A stretch of 64,000 bases of DNA from Moraxellaceae bacterium (GCA_029267635.1 JAJUIK010000001.1:62001-126000), one strand, 5' to 3'; positions 9,311 to 19,485 are shown, counted from the stretch's first letter. Made by a program: numbers and translations. The notes: generated from the letters alone by a model not told the origin.

Positions 9311-10042
9311 TTACGCCACGTGAACGTTGCCGGATTTAGGGTGCAACCGTGATTCTGCTGCATCCAAACTTGGCACTGCTGCAGATGGAAGGACTTCTGC
9401 CTGTTCGATTTGCTTGTTAATGCCCAGATGCTGATTGGCTTGCTGGGTTTTTTCTTTGACCACTTCGGCACGTTGACCTTTGGCAGGTGCCCATTCCAGA
9501 ATTGGCAAGGCCCGTGCAACCGCTAAGATAATGCGCTCACGCAGTTGTTCACTGCACACCGTATATTCCGGGGTGAAATCTTTATCGGTGGCATACACAC
9601 CAATCGGCAAGGTTTGTGCCTGGAAAAAGCTGAACAATGGACGCAGTTGATGTTCAAGAACCAAGGCATGACGCTCGCTACCCCCTGAGGCAGCAAGTAA
9701 TACAGGCACATCCACTAAAGCTGTTTGTTCAACAAAATCAAAGAAATGCTTAAAAAGACCGGTGAAGGAAGCACGATACACGGGCGTGCCGACAATCAGG
9801 GCATCTGCCGCTTCTACCGCAGCCAGATCATCCTGCACGCGTTGTGGAAGCTGGTTGCGATAAATTGCACCACCGAGTAACGGGCCAATTTCACTGAATT
9901 TAATAAAATGCACGTTGATCGGGGTAGCTTGGCCCAATTCATTGAGAATTTCCTGTACCAGACTTTCGGTTTTAGAGGGATTATTTAGACCGCCTGAAAC
10001 AGCGACAATATTGAGAGGTTTTTGTTGATGAGCAATCGACAT
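9311..10042 (-). CDS. msuE: NADPH-dependent FMN reductase, MsuE-like
   Basis: This 243-residue flavodoxin-like protein has the FMN phosphate-binding segment VAVSGGLNNPSKTESL near the N-terminus and LIVGTPVYRASFTGLFKHFFD at residues about 80-105, typical of MsuE/SsuE-type reductases. It would supply reduced FMN to two-component monooxygenases that release sulfite from alkanesulfonates or sulfones. About 50 residues of extra, low-complexity C-terminus follow the core. Its likely partner SfnG survives only as a stump downstream, so in this strain the reductase may serve another monooxygenase or be a relic. Confidence 0.82.
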   Translation of the reverse strand: MSIAHQQKPLNIVAVSGGLNNPSKTESLVQEILNELGQATPINVHFIKFSEIGPLLGGAIYRNQLPQRVQDDLAAVEAADALIVGTPVYRASFTGLFKHFFDFVEQTALVDVPVLLAASGGSERHALVLEHQLRPLFSFFQAQTLPIGVYATDKDFTPEYTVCSEQLRERIILAVARALPILEWAPAKGQRAEVVKEKTQQANQHLGINKQIEQAEVLPSAAVPSLDAAESRLHPKSGNVHVA

Positions 10043-10419
10043 AAGGCAATAACCTAAAATAAGTTTTGGAATGCCTTGTATTTATCAACAGCGCAAAGTG
10101 CACTGTAAAATAAGCAAAAAAAGATAGGTTATCTGATTTAACGATATATCTTTTTTATCGTGAAAACTGCGGGAAATATTTCTCTAATTATTTGAATTTT
10201 ATATTTATCCTGTCTGTAGCTAAGCGTTTCATTTAAGATGATTTGTTTTATAGCAAAATATGATTTGTTTTTTCTTGCGTCCTGATATTCAGGATGAAAA
10301 GCGAAATTTGCTGATTTCGTCAGCATTTAGTACAAAAAATAGGTGAGATTGGCATATCCTAAATTACCCGAGTGTGGTTAGAATAGTGACCATTGTGCTA
10401 GAGATTTCTCGCTCCGCTT
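10043..10419. other. Divergent intergenic region msuE / crbR
   Basis: This AT-rich 377-base gap separates divergent genes and must carry both promoters. I see no convincing gene; a 62-codon minus-strand frame inside it has no ribosome site and no recognisable protein. No clear dyad operator stands out. Confidence 0.5.
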
Positions 10420-11070
10420 ATGAATATTCTAATCGTTGATGATCATCCCCTGTTTCGTCATGCTTTAATTCAAGCTGTTCGTTATAGCTTGCCGCAAGCG
10501 CAAATTCAGGAAACTGCTGCAGTCAATGAGTTCTATGAACGTTTGGAAAAGGGGCCTGAACCGGATTTGGTCTTGCTCGATTTAAACTTGCCAGGCGCCT
10601 CAGGCTTTTCTGCCCTGGTGCATGTGCGTGCACAGTATCCTTCGATTCCAATTATTGTGGTCTCTGCACATGAAGAATCTTCGATTATTCAGCGCGCGAT
10701 TGCGCATGGCGCGATGGGCTATATTCCAAAATCTGCCCATCCAAGCCATATTGGTGAAGCGATCCGTCAGGTATTGGAAGGTGAAATCTGGTTACCGCCG
10801 ACGTTCTCTGCCAACATGAGTTTTGATCCGCGTGCATCCGATGAAACAGAACTGGCCGAACGCATCCAGTCCTTGACTCCACAACAGTTCCGCGTGTTGA
10901 TGATGGTGGCGGAAGGTTTATTGAACAAACAGATTGCCTATGAGCTGGATGTGTCCGAAGCGACCATTAAAGCGCATGTGACCGCTATTTTCAGAAAGCT
11001 CGGGGTGCAAAACCGTACCCAAGCCGTATTGGCGATTAAGGCGCTGAATATTGAAGAGAAAAAAGTCTGA
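10420..11070 (+). CDS. crbR: NarL/LuxR-type response regulator, CrbR/ErdR-like
   Basis: This 216-residue protein has an N-terminal receiver (acidic pair in VDDHPLF, phosphoacceptor Asp in LVLLDLNLPGASG, conserved lysine in GYIPKSA) and a C-terminal LuxR helix-turn-helix (LTPQQFRVLMMVAEGLLNKQIAYEL and TIKAHVTAIFRKLGVQNRTQAV). It lies between acs and a hybrid kinase fused to a sodium-solute symporter domain, with actP beyond. In Pseudomonas and Vibrio this gene set is the CrbS/CrbR (MxtR/ErdR) system that activates acs, so that role is inferred. Confidence 0.85.
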   Translation: MNILIVDDHPLFRHALIQAVRYSLPQAQIQETAAVNEFYERLEKGPEPDLVLLDLNLPGASGFSALVHVRAQYPSIPIIVVSAHEESSIIQRAIAHGAMGYIPKSAHPSHIGEAIRQVLEGEIWLPPTFSANMSFDPRASDETELAERIQSLTPQQFRVLMMVAEGLLNKQIAYELDVSEATIKAHVTAIFRKLGVQNRTQAVLAIKALNIEEKKV

Positions 11071-11096
11071 TTAGTTCTTTTGCTGTTTGATATAAC

Positions 11097-11122
11097 AAGA
11101 CCTCAATTGAGGTCTTTTATTT
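11097..11122 (+). terminator. Terminator of crbR
   Basis: An eight-base perfect stem (AAGACCTC/GAGGTCTT) with an AATT loop and a following T-rich tract lies 26 bases after the crbR stop. Confidence 0.85.
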
Positions 11123-11241
11123 TGCCCAAAATTTTTGTCTATGTGCTTTAACTTTTTTGATCTCATAGAAATATCGGTCTTAGCAACCGCAAAGAATAAC
11201 CACTGTTTTTATGAAGCGATGCTGTAGCACACAGATAAAGA

Positions 11242-11274
11242 AAAAGCCCATCTCACGAGATGAAATGGGCTTTT
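11242..11274 (-). terminator. Terminator of crbS, probably bidirectional
   Basis: The stem AAAAGCCCA/TGGGCTTTT encloses a smaller TCTC/GAGA hairpin. It has A-run and T-run on its two sides and lies 17 bases beyond the crbS stop. Confidence 0.8.
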
Positions 11275-11290
11275 GAATAGGTTAGCGAAT

Positions 11291-14200
11291 TTAATCAGTC
11301 TGGCTGGAAATTTTCAGACCAGATAACCAGGAGCGTAATGAAGCCGGTTTTAGCGGTTTTCTGAGCAGTACCACATTGAGCTCTTTCAAGCGCTGCGGCA
11401 ATTCCGGATCGGAATCAGCGGTGATCAGTGCCACTGGCACATGCTCCTGACGGTGTTGCAGAATGAAATCCAGTCCCAGCAGGTCACGGTTCAAGTGCTG
11501 GTCAATCAGCCAGACTTGGATATTCTCCTTGGCAATGATCTCAGCCGCCTGTTCGGGTTCAGTGGCTTTAAATACCTGATAGCCCCATTTGCTTAGCAAG
11601 GTCGACATGCCTTCGAGAATGTTTTCATCATTGTCCAGACATAAAATCCGGTAGGCCTTGGTCTTTAATGGCACCGTCTGTACCGGTGCCGCGACAACTT
11701 TAGGCGCTGCGACGGTCGGTACTTCAATCATAAAGCAGGAACCTTTGCCCAGTTCGGAATAGACATGCACCGGATAGTCCAGCATGCTGGTCATGCGCTG
11801 CACAATCGCCAGTCCCAACCCCAAGCCCTGTTCACCCCATGGTGAGGTATGGCCACAGCGTTCAAACTCCTGGAACAGCTTGATGCGCTGTTCTTCAGCA
11901 ATGCCTGGACCAGTGTCCCAAACGCCAATCCGGATATGTCCCGGTTTTTCTGTCGAGCGCAGTACACCGACCACGACACGACCTTTTGCGGTATAACGCA
12001 GCGCATTACTGACAAAGTTCTGGATAATACGGCGAATCCATTGCGGATCGGTATCAATCCAGAACTGGGCATCATGCACACTGAAACGGATATTACGCTG
12101 GGCTGCAATCGATTTGAATTGCAGTTCCAGATCGCTGAGCAGGTCATGCAGTGGATAGGACTGGCGTTTCGGCTGGATGGTGCCCCCTTCCAGACGGGCA
12201 ATATCCAGCAGGGCAGAGAGCATGCTTTCTGCACCATGCAAGGCACGGTCCAGCTGTTGCAGGGTTTTGCGATCTTCTTCCGAATGTACACTCTGTTCCA
12301 GTGCGGTACTGAACAGTCGTGCGGCATGCATCGGTTGCAGCAGGTCATGGCTGGCCGCGGCAATAAAGCGGCTTTTTGACATATTGGCTTTATCGGCCTG
12401 TTCCCGTGCCAATTGCTGTTCGGTCAGTGCGTCAGCCAACTGTCGGGTACGCTCACGCACATGCGCTTCCAGGATTGCTTCATTTTCACGGAAGGCGGTA
12501 ATGTCAGCAAAGGTAGTTACAAACCCGCCACCTTCAATTGGATTGCCGCGCATCTGAATCACACGGCCATCTTTACGGATGCGTTCAAATTCGTGCGCAC
12601 TACCCACTTTCATCCAGTGTACGCGTTTGCGTACATGCTCTTCGATGGAACCGGGGCCACATTCGCCACGTTCGGCATTGTAGCGGATCAGGTCGGCAAT
12701 GGGACAGCCGACATAAACCAGATCTTTCGGATAATCAAATAGCTTTAAATACTGGTTGTTCCAGGCCACCAGACACATATTTTCATCGACCACACTGACC
12801 CCTTGGGTCATATGGTCAATCATGGTCATCAGCAGGTTCTGGTTGAAACGCTGCCATTGCGAGGCTTGATCCAGAATATTGGCGACCTGACCCAAGGCCA
12901 GACCATTATTCACCATGGCCGTGGTCAGTAAGGTACGGGCTGAAGCTGCGCCAATGGTACCGGCCAGATATTGTTCGGTAAAACGCCACCACATACCATT
13001 GGCTGTACTGTTTTCATTCAGAATGACGTTATTTTGCGTGCAGAACTGATGAAATGCCTGCATGGTTGGCCCTTCACCGGTAATCCGTTTGGCCAGGGTA
13101 ATCAGGTCACCCACTTTTAAGCGGATCGCATCATGATGCAAATAGCTCATGTCTGTTGATGGGTTATGCGACGGTAAGGGTTTGGTGTCGTAATAGAAAA
13201 AGCTTTCCGCCTGAATTTGCTCGGCAATGCTCGGACGGTAGATTTTGGAAACCCAGATATACAAAATGACATTCAGCCCCAAGGACCAGATGACGCCATG
13301 GGTTAGCGGTGCAAAAGACTGGAAGCCAAATAATGCTTCAGGACGTAACCAGCTCAAACCTGCCGGACCGACATTCAGGAATTCCTGCACAAAGGTCGTA
13401 TATTTTGTCGGTAAACTGCGTAAAATCGTCGGTAGCAGCAGGGTATAAATCCACATGAAGAAACCAATCAGCAGGCCAGCATAGACCCCCTGACGGCTGC
13501 CGCCACGCCAGTACAGGCCACCAATCAGTGCCGGTGCAAATTGCGCAACTGCACTGAAGGCCAACAGGCCGAATACTGATAACTGGTCAATGTCATTGAA
13601 GAAGTGGAAAAACAGAAACCCGAGTAGCATGACCGCCAAAATACACACGCGACGGGTGAATTTCAGTACCAGTGGCAAACGCTTGTCATGGCGAGACAAT
13701 AAACCTAAACGCCATAAGCCCGGCATGATCAGGTCATTACTTAACATGATGGAGAGTGCGACCGATGAAACCAGCAACATCCCGGTAGACGCCGAGAAAC
13801 CGCCCAAAAAGGCCAGTAAGGTTAGCCAGTCTTGGTTATAGCTCAGCGGTAAAGACAGCACCGCCACATCCGGAATTGACAGGTATTCCGGAGCCGCGTG
13901 CAAAGCCCAACTGGCAATCGGGACAATCGCAATGGTAGTTAAAATCAGATAAGTGGCAAACCAGCGTCGTGCACCGCGAATATGTTTTTCATCACGCAGT
14001 TCAACCACTGCCACGTGGAATTGGCGTGGCAGACAGATAATGGCCAAGGCAGCCAGCAAGGTTTGTACCCAGAAGGTTTCCGGCACGCCAAACAGCTGCA
14101 CTTCCTGGAAGGTCACCGAGATATCTTCGGAAACTTGCGCAATATTGCCAGGGGCTTCAAATAAAAAGAAAATTGCCACGCAGAGCAGAGCAAACAATTT

Positions 14201-14788
14201 CACAAAAGATTCAAATGCAACCGCTAACATGAGACCACCATGCTGTTCGGTATTGGCAATTTGCCGGGTACCAAACAGCATAGCAAGAATGGCCAATATC
14301 GCAGTTAAAAACAGCACCCCGTTAGTGGTGGTATGGAGGTGAGCATTCTGATCCAGAATCACGGTTGCACTTAATGCGATGGCACGAAGTTGCAAGGCCA
14401 GGTAAGGAATAATCGCAATCACGGCGAGTATGGTGACGAGTGATGCCAAGGGTCCACTTTTCCCATAACGCGCCGCGACAAAGTCGGCAATAGAAGAGAT
14501 CGCATGATATTGACGCACACGTCCCAGACGTCGCCAGATATCATAGCCAATCGCCACGAACAGCAGTGGTCCGAGATAGATCGGTAAAAAAATGATGCCT
14601 TCGCGGACTGCGGCACCGGTTGCACCGTAAAACGTCCAGGATGAACAATACACGCCTAGCGTTAGACTAAAGAGTAACATGCGGCCACGTGTGCTTAAGC
14701 GACTCGCGTGTTTTTCACCAAAAAAGGCGCAAATAAAGAGCACCAGAATATAGAGGGCAAGCGCCCCCATAATAAGCCAACTGTTCAT
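11291..14788 (-). CDS. crbS: Hybrid sensor histidine kinase with symporter-type sensor domain, CrbS/MxtR-like
   Basis: The protein is about 1165 residues. Residues 1-480 form a multi-helix sodium:solute symporter domain. A PAS-like segment follows (SVVDENMCLVAWNNQYLKLF), then a histidine kinase core with the phosphoacceptor in AAASHDLLQPMHAARL, an ATPase domain with VWDTGPGIAEEQ and GLGLGLAIVQRM, and a C-terminal receiver with Asp in WLIDQHLNRD. The start at 14788 (MNSWLIMGALALY) is preferred to one 24 codons upstream because the latter adds a non-membrane tail. This architecture is the acetate-responsive sensor CrbS, partner of CrbR, and the flanking acs, crbR and actP genes agree. It transcribes away from yjcH-actP. 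Confidence 0.9.
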   Translation of the reverse strand: MNSWLIMGALALYILVLFICAFFGEKHASRLSTRGRMLLFSLTLGVYCSSWTFYGATGAAVREGIIFLPIYLGPLLFVAIGYDIWRRLGRVRQYHAISSIADFVAARYGKSGPLASLVTILAVIAIIPYLALQLRAIALSATVILDQNAHLHTTTNGVLFLTAILAILAMLFGTRQIANTEQHGGLMLAVAFESFVKLFALLCVAIFFLFEAPGNIAQVSEDISVTFQEVQLFGVPETFWVQTLLAALAIICLPRQFHVAVVELRDEKHIRGARRWFATYLILTTIAIVPIASWALHAAPEYLSIPDVAVLSLPLSYNQDWLTLLAFLGGFSASTGMLLVSSVALSIMLSNDLIMPGLWRLGLLSRHDKRLPLVLKFTRRVCILAVMLLGFLFFHFFNDIDQLSVFGLLAFSAVAQFAPALIGGLYWRGGSRQGVYAGLLIGFFMWIYTLLLPTILRSLPTKYTTFVQEFLNVGPAGLSWLRPEALFGFQSFAPLTHGVIWSLGLNVILYIWVSKIYRPSIAEQIQAESFFYYDTKPLPSHNPSTDMSYLHHDAIRLKVGDLITLAKRITGEGPTMQAFHQFCTQNNVILNENSTANGMWWRFTEQYLAGTIGAASARTLLTTAMVNNGLALGQVANILDQASQWQRFNQNLLMTMIDHMTQGVSVVDENMCLVAWNNQYLKLFDYPKDLVYVGCPIADLIRYNAERGECGPGSIEEHVRKRVHWMKVGSAHEFERIRKDGRVIQMRGNPIEGGGFVTTFADITAFRENEAILEAHVRERTRQLADALTEQQLAREQADKANMSKSRFIAAASHDLLQPMHAARLFSTALEQSVHSEEDRKTLQQLDRALHGAESMLSALLDIARLEGGTIQPKRQSYPLHDLLSDLELQFKSIAAQRNIRFSVHDAQFWIDTDPQWIRRIIQNFVSNALRYTAKGRVVVGVLRSTEKPGHIRIGVWDTGPGIAEEQRIKLFQEFERCGHTSPWGEQGLGLGLAIVQRMTSMLDYPVHVYSELGKGSCFMIEVPTVAAPKVVAAPVQTVPLKTKAYRILCLDNDENILEGMSTLLSKWGYQVFKATEPEQAAEIIAKENIQVWLIDQHLNRDLLGLDFILQHRQEHVPVALITADSDPELPQRLKELNVVLLRKPLKPASLRSWLSGLKISSQTD

Positions 14789-14973
14789 ATTGCCGAGATT
14801 TTCCAAACCAGGTCTGCATGATACCTCAGCAGAAACAAGACCGTGGATTAAATTGATCAAAATTTAACGACCAAAGTCTAAGTTACGAAGAGTAGGTAAG
14901 ATTGTTAATTTTAACAGTGAAAAATACGAATTAAAAAAGCGGCCAAGGTTGGTCGCCGCAAAGGAGCATGGTT

Positions 14974-15306
14974 ATGGATGAGGTTCAAGTAGAACGAATT
15001 CTACAAAATCCGAAATTCAAGTTACTTGTCAGCAAAAAGCGCAATCTCAGTTGGAGTCTAACTGCGCTGATGCTGGTCATCTACATTGGTTTTATTCTAC
15101 TGGTGGCATACAACCCAGCATTTTTACATAGCTCGTTTAGTGGCGGTGTGGTGACTTGGGGTATTCCGCTTGGTTTAGGTGTGATTGTTGCATCATTTGT
15201 ATTGTGCTGGGTGTATTCATCAATTGCCAACAGTGCTTTTGATCAGCTTAATGCAGAAGCAATGCGCGAAGTAGAAATGATCACCCACGAAGGAGATCGC
15301 GAATAA
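14974..15306 (+). CDS. yjcH: DUF485 membrane protein YjcH
   Basis: This 111-residue protein has two membrane helices and the DUF485 pattern ([19 protein letters not shown]). It is found almost always directly upstream of actP. An ATG at 14968 is in frame, but the AAGGAG at 14961-14966 is seven bases from the ATG at 14974 and only one base from the other, so 14974 is chosen. The stop overlaps the actP start as TAATG. The biochemical role is unknown; a helper function for the transporter is inferred from the pairing. Confidence 0.9.
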   Translation: MDEVQVERILQNPKFKLLVSKKRNLSWSLTALMLVIYIGFILLVAYNPAFLHSSFSGGVVTWGIPLGLGVIVASFVLCWVYSSIANSAFDQLNAEAMREVEMITHEGDRE

Positions 15307-17021
15307 TGAAATGGAATTTGCTTAAGGCATCGGCACTGGTTGCGTCAGCTTCACTGCTTTCTAATACGGCTATCGCGGCTGCACTGGAAGGTACTGCTGA
15401 GAAACAGCCAACCAACTGGACTGCGATCATCATGTTCGTGATTTTCGTTGGTTTAACGCTTTTGATCACCAAATGGGCAGCAAAACAAACCCAGTCAACC
15501 AAAGACTTCTATACTGCCGGTGGCGGTATCAGTGGTTTCCAGAATGGTTTGGCGATTGCCGGTGACTTCATGTCAGCAGCATCGTTCCTGGGGATTTCCG
15601 CGATGGTGTTCAACTCAGGCTATGATGGCTTGATGTACTCTCTCGGCTTCATGGTGGGTTGGCCAATCGTCTTGTTCCTGGTTGCAGAGCGTCTGCGTAA
15701 CCTGGGTAAATACAACTTCTCTGACGTAGTGTCTTTCCGTCTGGAAGAAAAACCTGTACGTGCGATGGCAGCGATCAGTTCATTATTCGTGGTTGCTTTC
15801 TATCTGATTGCTCAGATGGTGGGTGCGGGTCAGCTCGTCAAGCTACTATTCGGTCTGGACTATAGCATTGCAGTTGTGATCGTAGGCTTGCTGATGATGG
15901 CTTACGTCATCTTTGGTGGGATGTTGGCAACGACTTGGGTACAGATCATCAAAGCGGTGATGCTGCTCAGTGGTGCAACCTTCATGGCCTTCATGGTATT
16001 GAAATCTGTGGGCTTCAGCTTCAGCGAAATGTTCACACAAGCCATTCAAGTATTCTCTCAAGTACGTAATGTTTCACTTGAAGAAGCAACCCAAATCATG
16101 GGACCTGGTTCTCTTGTGAAGAGCCCGATTGATGCGATTTCTCTAGGTCTTGCCTTGATGTTCGGTACAGCAGGTCTTCCACACATCTTGATGCGTTTCT
16201 TCACAGTAAAAGATGCGAAAGAAGCACGTAAATCAGTTGTAGTTGCAACAGGCTTTATCGGTTACTTCTACCTGTTGACCTTCATTATCGGTTTCGGTGC
16301 GATCCTGTTCGTATCACAAAACCCACAATACCTTGATGCTGCGAAAATGGCGTTGTCTGGCAAGCTTGAATTGCTTGGCGGTAGCAACATGGCTGCGGTT
16401 CACCTAGGTCATGCGGTTGGTGGTAACTTGTTCCTTGGCTTCATCTCTGCAGTCGCGTTCGCAACGATTCTTGCGGTAGTTGCTGGTTTGACCCTTTCTG
16501 GTGCATCAGCGATCTCTCACGACTTGTATGCCAACGTCTTCAAGAAAGGCCAAACCACAATGGAATCTGAGCTTCGCGTATCTAAAATTGCAACACTTGG
16601 TCTTGCAATCTTCGCGATGATCTTGGGTATCCTGTTCGAGAAACAAAACGTAGCGTTCATGGTGGGCTTGGCATTCGCGGTAGCGGCATCTGCAAACTTC
16701 CCAGTACTTGTATTGTCTATGTTCTGGCGTGGTCTCACCACTCGTGGTGCGGTAATCGGTGGCTTTGCAGGTTTGATCAGTGCGGTTGTATTGATCTGCT
16801 TAACCAAAGCAGTATGGGTAGATACATTCAATATCTCTGATACAGCGCCATTACCATATGGTAACCCAGCATTGTTCTCTATGATCTTGTCATTCATCTG
16901 CTGCTGGTTGTTCTCTGTAACTGACGGTTCAGCACGTGCGAAAGCAGAAAAAGCACGCTATGACGCTCAGTTTGTGCGTTCAATGACAGGTATCGGTATT
17001 TCTGGTGCTAGCGACCACTAA
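15306..17021 (+). CDS. actP: Cation/acetate symporter
   Basis: ActP is a sodium:solute symporter family carrier that takes up acetate and glycolate across the inner membrane. The 571-residue protein has a signal-like N-terminus (ending in [12 protein letters not shown]), as in E. coli ActP, then about 13 membrane helices with family motifs [18 protein letters not shown] and [15 protein letters not shown]. Its start overlaps the yjcH stop, so the pair is translated together, and a strong terminator follows. With acs and crbS/crbR it completes an acetate uptake and activation cluster. Confidence 0.95.
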   Translation: MKWNLLKASALVASASLLSNTAIAAALEGTAEKQPTNWTAIIMFVIFVGLTLLITKWAAKQTQSTKDFYTAGGGISGFQNGLAIAGDFMSAASFLGISAMVFNSGYDGLMYSLGFMVGWPIVLFLVAERLRNLGKYNFSDVVSFRLEEKPVRAMAAISSLFVVAFYLIAQMVGAGQLVKLLFGLDYSIAVVIVGLLMMAYVIFGGMLATTWVQIIKAVMLLSGATFMAFMVLKSVGFSFSEMFTQAIQVFSQVRNVSLEEATQIMGPGSLVKSPIDAISLGLALMFGTAGLPHILMRFFTVKDAKEARKSVVVATGFIGYFYLLTFIIGFGAILFVSQNPQYLDAAKMALSGKLELLGGSNMAAVHLGHAVGGNLFLGFISAVAFATILAVVAGLTLSGASAISHDLYANVFKKGQTTMESELRVSKIATLGLAIFAMILGILFEKQNVAFMVGLAFAVAASANFPVLVLSMFWRGLTTRGAVIGGFAGLISAVVLICLTKAVWVDTFNISDTAPLPYGNPALFSMILSFICCWLFSVTDGSARAKAEKARYDAQFVRSMTGIGISGASDH

Positions 17022-17038
17022 TCTGTAATCCACTTGAT

Positions 17039-17063
17039 AAAAAGCCCCATCATGGGGCTTTTT
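17039..17063 (+). terminator. Terminator of yjcH-actP
   Basis: The stem AAAAAGCCCCAT/ATGGGGCTTTTT with a short loop lies 17 bases after the actP stop, followed by a T-rich tail. Confidence 0.9.
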
Positions 17064-17216
17064 ATTTGCCTGGATTTTTTATCTTATTTTATCGAGTGAG
17101 CTGCTGTTCTCGCATAATTTTTTTGGATACAAAATTTACATTTGGGAGGATAAAAGTAGGGCTAGATTTAAGAGAATAAATACAGTATTGCTAAAGATCA
17201 CTTTTTGAGATGAACG

Positions 17217-17951
17217 ATGATGGCATTGATTGCATTCTGGCGAGGATTTCAACGCTTGCCTTCGGCTTGGTTGTTGCTGGTGCAACTGCTGATCCTGATT
17301 CTCGCTTTGCTTACCAATGGTAGTTCTTCTTATCGTGCTTTAAGCTGGTCAGTCGGCGTTTTGGCCTTGCTGATCATTGCTAAAGTCATCCGTCAAACAC
17401 CGATCTTTACTGTTCTAGGGCTGATTTTTGTCACGGGAGCATTTAGTTGTTCTTTATTGATCTTGCTGGGTTATACATCGGTTCCTCTTCAGATTATGGC
17501 TTACAGTTTTGAAGCCTTGGCTTATTTTTACGCGGCCTATGGCCTGCTGCGTTATATGTTTGCAGATTACTATCTCACCAGGGATGAATTGTTTGCCGCC
17601 GGTGCGACCTTCACCTTAATCGCTTGGGGTTTTGCCTTTTTATACAATATTTGCCAGTTGCTGGTGCCGGAAAGTTTTCAAAATCCAAATCAGCTATCGG
17701 CTTTGCAAAGCTGGCTAGATTTGCTGTTTTTAAGTTTTAGTTTGCAATCCGCAACTGGCTTATCGGATCTCATGCCACTTTCGCCTCCGGCACGGGTGCT
17801 TGCCATGCTGCAGATGTTTTGTGGCGTAATGTATTTGGCTTTGGTGGTTTCGCGTCTGGTAGCCTTGCAATATATTGCGCATTTGCCCTCCCAGCAACAT
17901 AAGGAACATACAGAATGGACTGAACACCCGACCAATAAAAAAGGATCCTAA
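17217..17951 (+). CDS. Six-helix ion channel-like membrane protein
   Basis: This 244-residue protein has about six hydrophobic helices, with a re-entrant loop between the last two (LDLLFLSFSLQSATGLSDLMPL) like the pore of two-helix potassium channels. The position of the TVGYGD filter is taken by SATGLSD, so the selectivity is probably not that of a classical potassium channel. No cytoplasmic RCK domain follows; the tail is short, hydrophilic and His/Glu-rich. The start is ATG ATG; I keep the first. It converges on the porin gene with a shared terminator between them. The fold call is moderate and the ion is unknown. Confidence 0.7.
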   Translation: MMALIAFWRGFQRLPSAWLLLVQLLILILALLTNGSSSYRALSWSVGVLALLIIAKVIRQTPIFTVLGLIFVTGAFSCSLLILLGYTSVPLQIMAYSFEALAYFYAAYGLLRYMFADYYLTRDELFAAGATFTLIAWGFAFLYNICQLLVPESFQNPNQLSALQSWLDLLFLSFSLQSATGLSDLMPLSPPARVLAMLQMFCGVMYLALVVSRLVALQYIAHLPSQQHKEHTEWTEHPTNKKGS

Positions 17952-17967
17952 GCTAGGATCCTTTTTA
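17937..17967. terminator. Bidirectional terminator between channel gene and porin gene
   Basis: A perfect stem (AAAAAGGATCCTA/TAGGATCCTTTTT) with a four-base loop lies between the converging genes. It has A and T runs on both sides and overlaps the last codons of the channel gene. Confidence 0.9.
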
Positions 17968-17981
17968 TCCTTTCTAAGAAA

Positions 17982-18872
17982 TTAGAAACGGAATTTTGCA
18001 TTTACGCCCACTGATTGAGTATCAAGTGGAAGAAATTTAGCATTTGCATTTACGTAGCTTGCCCCAACAGCAATTGTAGGTGTAATGAAGTAATTGATGT
18101 TTGCACCCCAAGCTGAATCAATGATTGCATCTTCAAAGCTAGATTCTGCATAAGAAGCGCCTACGCTGAGTTTTGGATTCAAATACAAATCAGTTTTTAA
18201 TTGATAAGCAGTGTCTTCACCATAGACAAGACCAGTTTCAAAACCGAGTGCCATATTGGTACCGTCGATGTTACCGACATATTTGGTACGTGCAGTGATA
18301 GCATCCTGGTCTTCACCAATTGTTGCTGCTTCACCTAAAGTTTTAATTACACCATTACCCATGATCTGGTTGGCATCTAGGCTGAATTCATCTTTAGCAT
18401 TGGTATAACCCACTGCAACTAAGAAATTAGGAGCGATAACAGCACCCAGTTCTAATCCATAGCGGTCACCATTATTTTCATAAGAACCACCAGTAAAATC
18501 AGCATCTAATTTAGTATGACTATAGGCAGCAGAAGCATACACAGGTACAACTTGAGTTGGAATGTAGGCTTCGCCTTTTACACCATAAGTTTGTGCTTCT
18601 AGATCAACACCTAAAGTGTCTACTAGGTCAAGTGTACCGTATGTATAAGCAGCAGAAACATTAGATGCCTGATTCAGGAAAGCAGCTTCTGCCAATGGAC
18701 CTTTAGCGCTGTCTACATTTTTGAAATAGTAAGTACCAGCAACAGAACCGGTAAAATCTTTATCATTGATTGTAGCGTCGATGTATTCAGACTGACCTTG
18801 TACTTCAACTTGATATGCTTGAGCACCGGTCATGGCTAATAATAAAGCAGTGGCTAAACCGAGTTTTTTCAT
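17982..18872 (-). CDS. Omp33-36-type outer membrane porin
   Basis: This 296-residue protein has a cleavable signal (MKKLGLATALLLAMTGAQA) followed by YQVEVQGQSEYIDATINDKD, many alternating beta strands and a C-terminal aromatic residue (NAKFRF), as expected for an outer membrane beta-barrel. The N-terminus closely resembles the Acinetobacter Omp33-36 porin, which is linked to water/solute passage, carbapenem entry and host-cell effects in A. baumannii. AAGGAC lies upstream of the start. A long AT-rich region upstream probably holds its promoter. Confidence 0.85.
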   Translation of the reverse strand: MKKLGLATALLLAMTGAQAYQVEVQGQSEYIDATINDKDFTGSVAGTYYFKNVDSAKGPLAEAAFLNQASNVSAAYTYGTLDLVDTLGVDLEAQTYGVKGEAYIPTQVVPVYASAAYSHTKLDADFTGGSYENNGDRYGLELGAVIAPNFLVAVGYTNAKDEFSLDANQIMGNGVIKTLGEAATIGEDQDAITARTKYVGNIDGTNMALGFETGLVYGEDTAYQLKTDLYLNPKLSVGASYAESSFEDAIIDSAWGANINYFITPTIAVGASYVNANAKFLPLDTQSVGVNAKFRF

Positions 18873-19454
18873 AGCGTTTGTCCTTGTTATAAAAAAATGA
18901 CATAAATCAATATAATTTCATTCTATTGTAACAATTTATGCTGTCAATCATACAAAGCGCTCTGAAGAGTCACATTTTTCCTCCATAAAAATATGAATAA
19001 AAAACAAACGATTGGGCTTGCTCTTGTCAACCTTAAAAAAGCTGTGTTTTTACAATCAACTAAATGACTTATGCGCTTTAAATCTGCTGTTTCATCATAT
19101 AAAAAGGAGGAAATTTGTATTGAATTATTGAATAAAAAATAAAATTTAATTTAAAAAAGCTGTTAATGATTTGGTTGGCTTATGAATTTTTCTACGGATT
19201 TTTATTTCAAATAAATGAATTTATTTTTAATTTTTTACGACATTGTGAGATTTTGCTTAATTTATACGCATTAATTGATTTTTTTTTATTCATTTAATCA
19301 TCTCATTCTTATTTTCGATCAAAATTTTAATTCCGATCAAATTAATCAACTTTACGGCATGTGAAATATTTCACATAATAGTTTTATCAAATCATCCTGC
19401 TGTGACGTGGGGTGAAGTGTTGATTCTCCAAAATGTGACTTTTTCATTTTATCG

Positions 19455-19485
19455 CCCAACTTTCCCCAAGGTTGGGATTTTTTTT
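19455..19485 (+). terminator. Orphan plus-strand terminator
   Basis: A CCCAAC/GTTGGG stem is followed by a run of nine Ts. No coding gene precedes it on the plus strand, so it may mark the end of a small RNA. Confidence 0.65.

Noticed and set aside
11791..12363. Long open frames on both strands inside crbS
   Set aside because: They overlap the clearly coding kinase frame, have no recognisable domains and no ribosome sites; they are shadows of the codon bias of the real gene.
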